DNA from: Dawidia cretensis
GTDB taxonomy: Bacteria > Bacteroidota > Bacteroidia > Cytophagales > Cyclobacteriaceae
Assembly (NCBI RefSeq): GCF_018598175.1
Contig: NZ_JAHESE010000015.1
Span: forward strand, 1 to 64,000
Length of the DNA: 64,000 bases
Direction of reading: 5' to 3'
Below the pieces are notes generated by a model. It searched no databases. It saw nothing but the letters and a program-made list of their open reading frames with translations, and was not told the origin of the DNA. Shown here in pieces: positions 9,657-18,789 of this stretch. Each line of letters opens with the position of its first letter. Position 1 is the stretch's first letter. The translations under genes were made by a program, and so were the position numbers.

Positions 9657-10490
9657 TTAATTCGACAGACGGCATGTGAGCGTCAAGCCCCCTGCCGTGT
9701 ATACTTTACCGGGAGCTGATTTTCGGTCGATGTTCAGATAGGGTGCGAACGACACGGTGCGTTGCTCCAATTTCTTCAGTTGAATCAGGCGGTTGACCAT
9801 GATGATGCCCGCCGTGAGCAGTACAGCGCCGCCGGCTACTTTCAGAAATGTTCCCGTCTTGTGTTTTTTGTTGGCTTCGTCGTATACATCATTGCGAGTA
9901 GTGCCCATTTCTTCGTATACCACGGCCGTTTCTACCATGTTCTGCTTGTAAACATTGTACAGGTCTTTGGAGTCCGAGCTACTCTTCATACCGCTGGTAA
10001 TGAGTCCGACGCCTGTGGCGCCAATGCCGCCCAGGCCTACCCAGAACGGTATACCGTTACCGGACGCGCCCGACGGCAGGTTTTTCATCAGGTCGGGAGC
10101 CTTTACAGTCTCTTCAGGCTTCTTGGTGTTGGCATCGGCGTTTGTGGCCGTGGTATTGGTGGGCACGGGGCTGGTGGCGGATACTTCTACCGACAGCTCT
10201 CCGTTGAGCTCTGCCAGGTCGTCGAATATATTCCAGATCACTTTCTTGCCCGTGCCCATGCGAACATAGTTACCCACGTCGCCCGAGACGGACTTGGGTA
10301 CAATGGCTTTGTTGTCGATAATGACTTTCAGCGCAACGTCGAAGTAGATGGCGTTGCCTTGCTTGGCGAGGTCGTATGTGATGACGATGCGCTCGTCATT
10401 TTCCAACTCCCATTTTACATTAGACACGGTCTGCCCGGAGGCCTGCCATGCCAGGGAGATTAATGCGAGAAGTGTTACAAAAAGTTTCAT
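9657..10490 (-). CDS. Exported protein with beta-sandwich N-terminus and two membrane segments
   Basis: 277 aa. A signal peptide (MKLFVTLLALISLAWQASG) leads into a beta domain, residues about 20-105, with the pattern ENDERIVITYDL ... VSGDVGNYV ... GKKVIWNIFDD. I have seen this arrangement in many Bacteroidetes exported proteins next to caspase-like or formylglycine-enzyme genes, but I cannot give it a family name. A Thr/Asn/Ala-rich linker follows. Then come two likely membrane helices, near FWVGLGGIGATGVGLITSG and VAGGAVLLTAGIIMVNRLI, with a charged loop between them. It is directly downstream of the caspase gene in operon 2. A membrane scaffold for the peptidases is one possible reading, inferred from position only. 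Confidence 0.75.
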   Translation of the reverse strand: MKLFVTLLALISLAWQASGQTVSNVKWELENDERIVITYDLAKQGNAIYFDVALKVIIDNKAIVPKSVSGDVGNYVRMGTGKKVIWNIFDDLAELNGELSVEVSATSPVPTNTTATNADANTKKPEETVKAPDLMKNLPSGASGNGIPFWVGLGGIGATGVGLITSGMKSSSDSKDLYNVYKQNMVETAVVYEEMGTTRNDVYDEANKKHKTGTFLKVAGGAVLLTAGIIMVNRLIQLKKLEQRTVSFAPYLNIDRKSAPGKVYTAGGLTLTCRLSN

Positions 10491-10524
10491 GATCGTGAGG
10501 GGTTGTTATTATCTATTTCAACTA

Positions 10525-12165
10525 TTATTCTGTTACAAACAGCGCGACGTCGCCCAGGTCGTCTTTGACAAGCACGGGGTTCTGCGCGCGGTTCTTTACT
10601 TTCTTGACGATGGTCGCCACTTCCTTGCTTACGAAGCTGTGCAGCTCGTGTAACGTGACGATGTGATTTTTATCGGCGTCAGCGCGTCCGAGTGTCAGTC
10701 CTTGTATAATGGCTTTTGTAAAGGCGCCATTCTTCCATTGCGGGTCTTCGTACGATTGCTCTTCACCGCGGCTGGAGGCAAAGACGGTCAGGCCTTTCTT
10801 GACGGCGTTGAGCTTGCTGATCTCGAAGTTTATGTCGGCGGGGTTGGCCCGCGCGCCACCGCTGTGGCAGGCGTCGATGAAGATGATCTTCTTGCACGGC
10901 ACATCCTCGAGTATACCGACGATCTCCTGTCGGAAGGATACCGATGTGCTACGCTGCCGTGTGGGGGCATAGTCATCGCCCTGGATGCGGAAGTCGCCGT
11001 CGAGTATAAAGCCGTGCGACGAGATAAACGCCAGGATGACATCATCGGGACCAATACTACCGGTGTAGTAACGCACTTTAAATTCTTCCAGCGTACCACG
11101 GATCTCCTGTGCCGAGGCTTGATCCCCCACGAGCGTATCGATCATGACCTTGCTGAACAAGCGATTGCCGCCTGCCGTGGCCTGGTTCTTAAACACGCCG
11201 GCAAAGTCGCGCGCATCCTTGCGGGTGTAGGCCAGGTTGGTTTCGGTACCTACGCAGAGGATATGCAGGTTTGGACGGAACGGACTGTACGCCACTTGCA
11301 ACCGCTCTGAACGCGCTACGGGGTTTGTTTGCACTTCCAGGTATACTTCGTTTGTGCCGGCTTGCTCTGCCAGATCCACTTGCCCGGTAAAGATGAAGTT
11401 GCCTTGTGAGTCCTTTTCCAGCGTAGACTGGCTACCCGCGGGCAGCGCTTTGCCATTGTGCATAACGCGTACCTGGTCGAGTGTAATGGCATTTGGCGTG
11501 AGTATCCGAAACTTAAGCGGCAGCGCCTTTTCTTTCGTGGTATAGGGCTGTCCATTCAGCAGCACGGGGTCGTAGGCAGTCCACCAATATACACTGGCAA
11601 CACCGCGCGGTGTTTCCCGGGCGCCACCCAGCGGTTGGATGGTGACGGTACGTCCCTTTCGGAATACAATAAGTGGTTCGCTCTTTTTGTTTTGTTTTTC
11701 GGTCGTCACTTCCAGCACAATCTCATTGGCGCCTTCGGTCAGCGCGATGCGGTTGGTGTAATTAAATTCCTGCTGCTGGCCGTACAGCCCGCTGACATCC
11801 ATGCGTGCGCCCGATCGCTGACGGTTATGATAAAGCACGACGTTGCCGGGTTTAATGGCCGTGGTGGAAAAAATCTTTGCCTGCAAATCAAACTGACCGT
11901 CTTTGAGTGGGATATTCTCGCCCGCGGCATTACTCCAGTCGATCAGTATATAGTCTTTCTTTTTACCGCCGATATTGATCGTCATCGCCTGACTCTTGCT
12001 TGTCGATACGCCGGTGTCGACAGTCTCTTCTTTGGCCTTTTTCTTTTTACCAAACAAGCCACCTTTCTTCTTCCCCCCTTCCGATCCGTTCTGGGCTTGG
12101 GTAGCCACCGTGGCTCCGAGCATGATGGCCAATGCCAGCATGCAATAGCATGTAGTGTATTTCAT
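10525..12165 (-). CDS. Caspase-family (C14) cysteine peptidase with N-terminal beta domains
   Basis: 546 aa. A signal peptide (to about residue 25) is followed by a very Lys-rich stretch (KKKGGLFGKKKKAK). Two Ig-like beta domains span about residues 65-175 and 185-292. The caspase-type domain starts at LHILCVGTETN (residue 300) and shows the His/Cys dyad: His384 in ISSHG and Cys433 in FIDACHSGG. A DDVI strand precedes the His. Family members cleave after basic residues (metacaspase type) or Asp, and the specificity cannot be told here. It is the second gene of operon 2, after the PKD lipoprotein (17-bp gap). The signal peptide makes this an envelope or secreted caspase rather than a cytosolic death effector. 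Confidence 0.92.
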   Translation of the reverse strand: MKYTTCYCMLALAIMLGATVATQAQNGSEGGKKKGGLFGKKKKAKEETVDTGVSTSKSQAMTINIGGKKKDYILIDWSNAAGENIPLKDGQFDLQAKIFSTTAIKPGNVVLYHNRQRSGARMDVSGLYGQQQEFNYTNRIALTEGANEIVLEVTTEKQNKKSEPLIVFRKGRTVTIQPLGGARETPRGVASVYWWTAYDPVLLNGQPYTTKEKALPLKFRILTPNAITLDQVRVMHNGKALPAGSQSTLEKDSQGNFIFTGQVDLAEQAGTNEVYLEVQTNPVARSERLQVAYSPFRPNLHILCVGTETNLAYTRKDARDFAGVFKNQATAGGNRLFSKVMIDTLVGDQASAQEIRGTLEEFKVRYYTGSIGPDDVILAFISSHGFILDGDFRIQGDDYAPTRQRSTSVSFRQEIVGILEDVPCKKIIFIDACHSGGARANPADINFEISKLNAVKKGLTVFASSRGEEQSYEDPQWKNGAFTKAIIQGLTLGRADADKNHIVTLHELHSFVSKEVATIVKKVKNRAQNPVLVKDDLGDVALFVTE

Positions 12166-12182
12166 ACCAGTAGGAAGTCAGA

Positions 12183-13331
12183 TCACTCGACGACGAGCAC
12201 GTTGTATTTGCGGTCTTGTAACATCGTCTGTCCACTCTGGTTGAAGACGCTCCAGTTGGCATTCGGACCGTACCAGAGCCCGGTAACCTGGTCGTTGGCG
12301 ACCGGCCAGGTGATCTCCGCCCCCTGGTTAAAGGTCGTGATGACCAGTGCCGACGGCTTATTGTTGGTCAATGCATTGTTGAGCCGGGTATAGTCCCCTA
12401 CAATGGATTCGAATGTGCACGTATGGACATAGGAGCTTGCGTCTTCGCTGACGATCACGTTAATTTTGAGCCCTGCCGGCAATTCGTCCTGGTGCAGGTT
12501 CATGATCTCCCACCGATTATTGACGTACACTACGCCCAGGGGCCAGGTGATATAGTCGCTGGACTTTATCCAGAGGGGGGTAACAAACACACGGGCATTG
12601 GGATGGTTATTCAGCATCGGGTGGTCGATCGTGGAGACGTGTATCAATCGTTTATTAGCGGGTGTTATTTCGTGGACGAAAGCATTTTCTGATCCGGCGT
12701 CGGCGGTGACGACGTTAAACTTCTCCCCTTCTTGCAGACCGCTCAGGTTCTCATTAAAGATTCCCCACTTGCCGCCCCAATAATATACTCCGAGCGCCGA
12801 GGTATTGCGTTCGCCCATGACGGGTGTGACAACAATGATTTTGTCGGGCTTGCCATTGGTCAGTACGTTGTCGATCATGGTGAGCTGGGGCGATTCAGGC
12901 ACCGTCATTCCAATGTCTATTACGTGCTGGAACGCTTTCAACCCGCCCGCCGTCGGGGTTTTATTGATATATACCGTCAGCGTGGTGTCGTGCTGGATAC
13001 TATCATTAAAGGCGCGCAGCGTGACCGGAAATGCCCCGGAGGTGGCATATACGTGCACCGGGTTGGGTAACGTAGATACAGCGCTTTCGTCGCCAAAGTC
13101 CCATTCATAGGTGGCAGCGTTTTTGGAGGCGTTGGTGAAGCTGACTGAACAGTTCGCATTACAGAGAGGGTCTTGTACATGGAACGTGAAGTCACTTTTC
13201 AACTTCCCGTCGGAAGGTTCAATGACGGCGAGATCACAGCCGGATACGAGCAGCCATGGGGTCCAGAGCAAATAGTTCCGGAGTAATTGCAGCCTCCGGA
13301 AAGTGTTACTAAAACAGGTGAGTGTGTTCAT
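12183..13331 (-). CDS. PKD-domain lipoprotein with three FNV/IFN repeats
   Basis: 382 aa and first gene of operon 2. The N-terminus ends in a lipobox (LLVSGC), so it is probably a lipoprotein. Residues about 45-125 form a PKD domain (SVSFTNASKNAATYEWDFGD ... PVHVYATSGAFPVTLRA). Three imperfect repeats of about 75 residues follow. Each has a VTPxW-like strand, a W(G/E/S)I(F/M)N or WSVFN strand and an FNV/INV/YNV strand (GKWGIFNEN...FNVV, NRWEIMN...INVIV, ANWSVFN...YNVLV). The repeat resembles DUF7452, which occurs in secreted proteins, but I state that by memory of pattern only. It likely displays a binding surface on the envelope beside the caspase. The start is 29 bp from the -10-like element at 13360-13369. 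Confidence 0.85.
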   Translation of the reverse strand: MNTLTCFSNTFRRLQLLRNYLLWTPWLLVSGCDLAVIEPSDGKLKSDFTFHVQDPLCNANCSVSFTNASKNAATYEWDFGDESAVSTLPNPVHVYATSGAFPVTLRAFNDSIQHDTTLTVYINKTPTAGGLKAFQHVIDIGMTVPESPQLTMIDNVLTNGKPDKIIVVTPVMGERNTSALGVYYWGGKWGIFNENLSGLQEGEKFNVVTADAGSENAFVHEITPANKRLIHVSTIDHPMLNNHPNARVFVTPLWIKSSDYITWPLGVVYVNNRWEIMNLHQDELPAGLKINVIVSEDASSYVHTCTFESIVGDYTRLNNALTNNKPSALVITTFNQGAEITWPVANDQVTGLWYGPNANWSVFNQSGQTMLQDRKYNVLVVE

Positions 13332-13359
13332 GGGTCTTGGGTTTTTAATGAACTCACCC

Positions 13360-13389
13360 CTTTGTCAGGATCGTTTGAAAGTGGTTACC
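13360..13389 (-). promoter_or_regulatory. Promoter of operon 2, shared ECF-type motif (copy P1)
   Basis: On the minus strand the site reads GGTAACCACTT (13389-13379), nine bases, then CCTGACAAAG (13369-13360), ending 29 bp before the start codon at 13331. The same 11-mer, spacing and 10-mer (one base different) occur before operon 1 at 33220-33191. An AT-rich AATATT tract sits 12 bases upstream. The AAC core in the upstream element and the spacing of 17 bases to GAC resemble promoters of ECF sigma factors. The neighbouring ECF gene at 33.3 kb is the obvious candidate regulator. Confidence 0.8.
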
Positions 13390-13413
13390 GCCTTTGTGAA
13401 AAATATTTTGAGG

Positions 13414-15711
13414 TTAGCGTTTGCGGCGAAACAGAAGAATCAGGACGATGAGGACGATGATTCCGCCGCCAAGGATCCACCATAGGTGTTTTTTGTGGCC
13501 GGTGCCGGCGAGGTCGGAATAAGGGCCTTCGTAGTACGTTTCGTCTTTGATGGTGATCGTTACTTTGGGGTCGCCGTCTAGTTGCGAATCGGGAATAGTG
13601 GCTTCGTAGCTACCGTCGAGCCTGTCGGTTAGGGTGAGAGGTTTACCACCGAGGAGTATGTGTACCTGGCTGAGGCGGTTGGGGCCGAGCAGGCTGCCGA
13701 ATTTGTTTTTGGGAATGAACTGGAGCACGGTTTGTGCATTGGCGCTGACGGTGCGAATTACGGTCTTTTGGCGATCGGCTTCGCCAAAGTCGATCACGGC
13801 GGTGCGAAGCACAAAGCGCTCGTACTCGCCGGCCTGCGGGTCGTTGCCTTGCAGGCGGAAGATAAAGGTATAGATGCCGGAGGCTTGTGTATTGTTATAG
13901 CTGCCGGTGTACTTGCCGGCAGCGCCCGTCAGGGATACCGAGTCGATCGTCGGTTGCAAGGCGGCCGTGAATGCTTTGTCAAAGGCGAGCAGGGCTTCGT
14001 ATTTGGTTTGGCCGGGATCGTTTCCTTTTTCGCCCGGGAAATCGCGCGGGTTTACGGCTCCTGCCTGCGCGAAGAGATCGTTTACGTCTTGTCCGGGGCG
14101 CGCTACCCATACGCGGGCATGTGCGCCATTCAGCGGCTGATCTTTGTATTGCAATAGTGCTTCGAGTGATACGGCGTCACCGGGAGCATATGACTTGTGT
14201 CCGAGGGATGCTGTGACGTCTATCTTTTCATCGTTGACAATCCCCGTCACCTGGTAAAGACCCGAGGGACCGGTAATGCGTACGGTCCATTTTCCGGGAA
14301 GTGTTGTTTCATAGCGCCTGATCCGGATGGTATCCATGACAAAGGTGCGATACATCGAGCCAGTGGTCCGCACCAGGGAAGAAAAGTCTTTGCCATCCTT
14401 TTCAATTTGTATGCGTGCTTTCGCGAGAATGGCTGGATCGGCTACTATGCGAAGCATTATTTTGTCGGCAGACGGATTTGCTATAAAGATCGTCGAGGCT
14501 TCTTGCACAAGCTGGATACGACGGATGTCGAGTAGCTGGGGACTGAACTGTGCCAGGTTTTCGACAAAGGTCTGGCTGAAAGACATGTCCAGGTTGGCGG
14601 GGAGATTCGTTGTTGTGTTGATGGGAAAGGACTCGCCGTCAAAGTCGTTGTCTGTCGGAGCGTGCGCGATATTGCCGAGCAGGCCGTTCAGGGCGTTGTC
14701 GCCGATACCGACGGTGTAGCTGCGGAACTTGATGCCCGGCGCTTTCAGGTCGAGGGGAAGCGGGCCGGTAAAGCCCGTGCCATCCGGACGCATACCGTAG
14801 TCGTTGATCACCATGTTTGTGCCCGGTGCCTCGCTCACCATGGGGTCTGTGTTCTGCATGCCATCGGTAAAAATAATCATGTTGCGCTTCGGGTGCATGG
14901 CATCCAGAAAGCTATACCCTTCCATGATGCCACCACCAAGACAAGTAAGGCCAGCGGGACCTTTGGCATTCATATCTTCTTGTATCGAGCCGGTGCCGGT
15001 GAGCGGCATGGGAGTCGTATCATGGTTAAACACGTACATGCCACGGGGCGTTTTAAAGTCATGACGTGTATCGTCGAAATAGGTAACGCCAATGCGATCG
15101 CTGCATTCGCCCCAGGCGCGATAGGCTTCGAGGAAGGCTTGCACCGATTCTTTCAGCACCGCCCATTTGCTCAGGCTACTGCTGCCCGGCACAATCTGCA
15201 TCATACTGCCCGACATATCCAGCACCAGTACAACATCGACGGGAACCCGGACGGCGCCATTGGTGACCTGTATCGGAATATTTTGCGTGATGTGATCGCG
15301 ACAACCGGTGCAGTTGTTTCCAGCTCCACAATCAAAACAATTTCCCGCGGCGCACTGGGTTGTTACTTGCAGTGTAAAATTGCCGAAGACCGTGGGCTGG
15401 CCCGTGATTTTATAGCTTGTGCCCATCGGAGTGCCGGTCAGTCCTAGACTTGCGAGTGTACCCATCGGTAGTTCCGGCACGTTTATGATCCAGCTAAAGG
15501 AGTCTGTATTTTGTACACCGGGACCGCTCACCGTGAGGGTCAACGAATATGGATTACAGAGCTCTCCCGGCGGCGGCATCGCAGGTGTGGTGGTAATGCT
15601 GTTATCACATTGCGCATAGGCAGGTTTGTATCCAATGGATAAAAGCATCAACAGTACTATAACGATACCTGTCTTTGTGACAGGAGAAAGAGAGGGGTCT
15701 TTCCGGAACAT
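13414..15711 (-). CDS. vWA-domain protein with C-terminal membrane anchor
   Basis: 765 aa, the last gene of operon 1. It has an N-terminal signal sequence (TGIVIVLLMLLSIGYKPAYAQ). Residues about 35-150 form a Cys-rich region with an Ig-like putative binding fold (CNPYSLTLTVSG ... GTSYKITGQPTVFGNFTLQV), ending in CAAGNCFDCGAGNNCTGC. A von Willebrand A domain follows at about 155-390, with the MIDAS motif Asp165-x-Ser167-x-Ser169 (VLDMSGSM) and a downstream TDGMQ strand. The remainder is beta-rich. A single membrane helix near residues 738-758 is followed by RRKR, so the bulk faces outward or into the periplasm. A BatA-like or adhesion role is possible. The 82-bp gap after it carries the operon 2 promoter. 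Confidence 0.88.
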   Translation of the reverse strand: MFRKDPSLSPVTKTGIVIVLLMLLSIGYKPAYAQCDNSITTTPAMPPPGELCNPYSLTLTVSGPGVQNTDSFSWIINVPELPMGTLASLGLTGTPMGTSYKITGQPTVFGNFTLQVTTQCAAGNCFDCGAGNNCTGCRDHITQNIPIQVTNGAVRVPVDVVLVLDMSGSMMQIVPGSSSLSKWAVLKESVQAFLEAYRAWGECSDRIGVTYFDDTRHDFKTPRGMYVFNHDTTPMPLTGTGSIQEDMNAKGPAGLTCLGGGIMEGYSFLDAMHPKRNMIIFTDGMQNTDPMVSEAPGTNMVINDYGMRPDGTGFTGPLPLDLKAPGIKFRSYTVGIGDNALNGLLGNIAHAPTDNDFDGESFPINTTTNLPANLDMSFSQTFVENLAQFSPQLLDIRRIQLVQEASTIFIANPSADKIMLRIVADPAILAKARIQIEKDGKDFSSLVRTTGSMYRTFVMDTIRIRRYETTLPGKWTVRITGPSGLYQVTGIVNDEKIDVTASLGHKSYAPGDAVSLEALLQYKDQPLNGAHARVWVARPGQDVNDLFAQAGAVNPRDFPGEKGNDPGQTKYEALLAFDKAFTAALQPTIDSVSLTGAAGKYTGSYNNTQASGIYTFIFRLQGNDPQAGEYERFVLRTAVIDFGEADRQKTVIRTVSANAQTVLQFIPKNKFGSLLGPNRLSQVHILLGGKPLTLTDRLDGSYEATIPDSQLDGDPKVTITIKDETYYEGPYSDLAGTGHKKHLWWILGGGIIVLIVLILLFRRKR

Positions 15712-15737
15712 GGGGTTAGGGTTTTATTTTTCCAGGA

Positions 15738-17174
15738 CTATTCCTTGGGTATATCAAAATACAGGTAATCGTCTGCACCTACAACGGGATTATTCCCCGT
15801 TAATGTCTTTCCGTCGGAAAAAGTCCACCGAATGGCACACGCCACGGGCTGGTCGCGATCATATTTAAAGATGGCTTGCTTTAACGGAAGCTCATCGCCG
15901 GTCTGAAAAGTAACAAGTGTTGCGGTTGGCTTCTTGCGGAATGTATACCGCACGATGACGTCGGCACGACTGATGCCTTGTGCTTCAAAGTCTTGCAGCG
16001 GTACCTCCAGGTCTACCGCGCGACGCGCAAAGGCATTCGTAGCGGCCGGCGTGGTAATATCCAGGTGTGTACTCCACGACGGTGCGGTGATCCATTCCGA
16101 TACTTGTTTGGTGCCTTCACGGGTATATTCTACAATACGATACTTGTAGGGTGCGGAGAGCTTCACGGCGTAGGGAAAACGGATCTGGCGTGCCCACAGA
16201 TCGGGCTCGCTGCTAAGAAACTTTTGCGCGGGCAGTGTAACCTGCTGTCCACCTACCCCGGTGGCAACAATGTCTATCGCTTTAATGGCCAGGTCGGGGC
16301 GCAAGTCTTCGGTGAAGTCAAAGCAGCGAACTTCCAGGGCGGCATAGGCCGGCGGGACACCTTCGTTCAGGTCGATCTTCTTTAGCACGTCCGGCCATTG
16401 TTTGGTGTTGATGCGGATGGCAAAGGCATCGGCCCGTACGACCGACGATGTTGGTAGTGTATCCGTTGTGAGAAGCGGCGTAACGGTTTTTTCAAAGGCT
16501 TCAGACACGTCGCCGTTATGTTTTACCTCGACATCGCCGGTCCTGGCAGGCAGCAGATCTGCATAGAACGCATACCCCAGGCTCAACGCCAGTTGGTCCT
16601 GCTGTACCTGGTCCCACAGCAACTGCGCCTCGTGGTTCTCGAGTTTCAGGGTGAAGGTGCGCTCGGTCCAATAACTGCTCCGCCCGGACGATCCTTTGTC
16701 GCTCTCCGCCTGAAAGCTGCCGTCTTTACCAATACGCCGATAGCCGCTCTTTTCCTGCTGGCCACCGACCGGCGCCACGACAAACGCCTCGACATCGCGT
16801 ATCGGCAGCGGCCGCAAGTCAATGCGTGTGCCGCCGAGCTGTTGACGAGCCTGTTGCAACGACTCGCGCGAGGCTTCTTCCATCTGTACCGTAAACTGTA
16901 CGACGTTGGCAAATCGCTTTTCGCCCTGGTTGCCGGTTGCCGATGTACCGGTATAACGCATCTCCAACAACTGAAAGCGGGGCTTGCCGTTTTGCTCCTG
17001 TGCCAGCGTGAGGTTGCCGGGCGCGTAGTAGAATAGATTCCGGTTTTTGAAATCCGGGTATATCTCCAGGTCGCCGATGGTACGCTTCGGGGTGGCAACA
17101 GGCTGCGCCCATGTCGTGGTGGTGAGCCAGCATGCCAGGAGCGTTGCTACGATCATTCGCATTTTATTGCCCAT
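15738..17174 (-). CDS. Secreted YYxP-family paralogue (member A)
   Basis: 478 aa, family not named. A signal peptide (MRMIVATLLACWLTTTTWAQ) precedes the signature shared across this operon: LFYYAPGNLTLAQEQNGKPR, then FQLLEMRY. The C-terminus carries the common ending: an IRW strand, a DGK turn, then DDYLYFDIP. The GGGxxH motif of the other members is missing; the matching place reads FANVVQFTVQME. It is therefore a divergent member. Its start codon overlaps the end of the upstream gene by 11 bp (TAA inside ATGGGCAATAA), which suggests translational coupling. The fold looks all-beta, and no catalytic residues are evident. An alternative in-frame ATG four codons later gives an equally good signal peptide. 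Confidence 0.85.
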   Translation of the reverse strand: MGNKMRMIVATLLACWLTTTTWAQPVATPKRTIGDLEIYPDFKNRNLFYYAPGNLTLAQEQNGKPRFQLLEMRYTGTSATGNQGEKRFANVVQFTVQMEEASRESLQQARQQLGGTRIDLRPLPIRDVEAFVVAPVGGQQEKSGYRRIGKDGSFQAESDKGSSGRSSYWTERTFTLKLENHEAQLLWDQVQQDQLALSLGYAFYADLLPARTGDVEVKHNGDVSEAFEKTVTPLLTTDTLPTSSVVRADAFAIRINTKQWPDVLKKIDLNEGVPPAYAALEVRCFDFTEDLRPDLAIKAIDIVATGVGGQQVTLPAQKFLSSEPDLWARQIRFPYAVKLSAPYKYRIVEYTREGTKQVSEWITAPSWSTHLDITTPAATNAFARRAVDLEVPLQDFEAQGISRADVIVRYTFRKKPTATLVTFQTGDELPLKQAIFKYDRDQPVACAIRWTFSDGKTLTGNNPVVGADDYLYFDIPKE

Positions 17175-18771
17175 CGGTTACTACAGGTTGTACCGGCTCG
17201 TCGGCCGATGTTTCCACGTCAAAATGTTTGCGGATCATATCCTCACCCACGATGATAAAAGGATCGGAAGCGTCTACCCACTCGCTCATCAGCGTTTCTC
17301 CGTCAGGCTGAATGAGGGCCAGTTGGTATTGATACTGTAAATCTTCGCCTTCGGCTACAAACAGTTCGCCGCCGGCCAGGGTCTGGTTGTCTTTGGTCAC
17401 CGTGAGGATCGGCAACATTACCTCCGAGGTGCCTTTGGGGTCGCCTTGTTTGGAGCGGATCATCAGTTTAAGGCTGTTGGCACCAGAGTACCCGAGGGGC
17501 GTTAATACCTGCACTTCAAGACCCTTCACGCGGCTGGTAGAAGTCCCCCCGAGTATTTTCTGTGTGACCTGTTCGTTGCACGGGCTGCACGGCTTGATGC
17601 TATACTCTGCCCAAAGCTTGGTGATGTTGTTCCCGCTCAATACCCGGTCTTTCTCCTCCGGTGTAAAGGAGGAGAAGGTTTCCTGCGGCGCTACCTCATA
17701 CGAGGCCAGCGCGATACGTTCGATGGTCAATTCCTTGGATGCCTTTGTTCGCATGACCACCAGATCGCGCAATACAACCGGATAGTCGATCGGGTTTAGG
17801 AATCCATTGAGCAGGCCATCGGCCTGAGTATATTCCATTTTACCAAAAGTCTTATCGTCGTTGACCTTGAGGCGCACCGGCACGGATATGGCCTGATCGC
17901 CTTCGGCGTGTGGTAAGAAGTCGACATTGCCGGAGAGGCCGATGTTGTTCATCATGGCGCCGACCAGGTCGTCTACCCGGCGCTCCATCTTCCACGACAC
18001 AATGATGGGTTCGAGAAAGTCGGTGGGTACGTTGGTACTGACACTCTCAGGCTTTACATCAAAGTTGGTGAGCGCGCTGCCAAACGATACTTTCGGCGTA
18101 TCCCTCAACGGCAATGGACGCAGGCGGATCTCCCGCTTCATCTTCTTACTCAGCAATGTCTCTGCCAGAGCAATGTCGTCCTGGCTCACGCCGGGGGTGA
18201 GCTCGGCTGTAACGATAACCTCTCCCCGCCCCTCGGCGTCCGCGGACAGGTAGTATACATAAAATGAATACTGTCCGGTACCACGGTCCCATTTCATGTT
18301 ATAGCTCTTCGGTAGATAATAGAAATAACCGGCGTTCGGATTCTTGTCTTCATACACCTCGCGGAAGATGTTGAGCTTGTCGAGGAAGTATTCAAAGCCG
18401 TTGCCCCCCAGCAAGATCGATACGTCTTTGCCCAGGGTCAGATTAGGACCTTGCACTTCGGTATTGGTGGGTGCGGTTGCGCCGGATTGTGGTTTTAGCG
18501 GTTTGTAGGGCAAGATAAACATGCCGCTGGCTTTGAGCTTGGTATCGACGGCCCATTGCTTTCGGCTGTCTTTCACAGCCGTCTTTGTTGCCGGTGTGGC
18601 GCGGACAATGTGGTAGGATTTTCTGCGCGTGGTATCGACCGTTGTTGCCGGGACCGTTTTGACGGGTGTTGCCTTGCGTATGATTTTTACCCGGTTTATC
18701 TGTTGCCCGGTCGCGACAGTAGCTGTCAGGAGCAGTACGCCGGAAAAGAAGGTTCTATATATTCGGTTCAT
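17164..18771 (-). CDS. Secreted YYLPxSYN-type paralogue (member B)
   Basis: 535 aa, unrecognised. The signal peptide ends near ATVATGQQ. A basic, Thr/Val/Lys-rich low-complexity stretch follows (residues about 25-110). The conserved core begins with YFYYLPKSYNMKWDRGTGQY, then a GRGEVIVTAEL strand. Near residue 405 is KPCSPCNEQV, followed by GTSTSRVKGLEVQVLTPLGY and LTVTKDNQTLAGGELFV. All of these have counterparts in the next gene upstream (member C), so the two are tandem duplicates. The YYxLP opening also links them to the larger family in this operon. The paired Cys (PCxxC) could bind a metal or form a disulfide. No enzyme motif is visible. Confidence 0.85.
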   Translation of the reverse strand: MNRIYRTFFSGVLLLTATVATGQQINRVKIIRKATPVKTVPATTVDTTRRKSYHIVRATPATKTAVKDSRKQWAVDTKLKASGMFILPYKPLKPQSGATAPTNTEVQGPNLTLGKDVSILLGGNGFEYFLDKLNIFREVYEDKNPNAGYFYYLPKSYNMKWDRGTGQYSFYVYYLSADAEGRGEVIVTAELTPGVSQDDIALAETLLSKKMKREIRLRPLPLRDTPKVSFGSALTNFDVKPESVSTNVPTDFLEPIIVSWKMERRVDDLVGAMMNNIGLSGNVDFLPHAEGDQAISVPVRLKVNDDKTFGKMEYTQADGLLNGFLNPIDYPVVLRDLVVMRTKASKELTIERIALASYEVAPQETFSSFTPEEKDRVLSGNNITKLWAEYSIKPCSPCNEQVTQKILGGTSTSRVKGLEVQVLTPLGYSGANSLKLMIRSKQGDPKGTSEVMLPILTVTKDNQTLAGGELFVAEGEDLQYQYQLALIQPDGETLMSEWVDASDPFIIVGEDMIRKHFDVETSADEPVQPVVTDGQ

Positions 18772-18789
18772 GGGAGTATGCGGTTGGGA

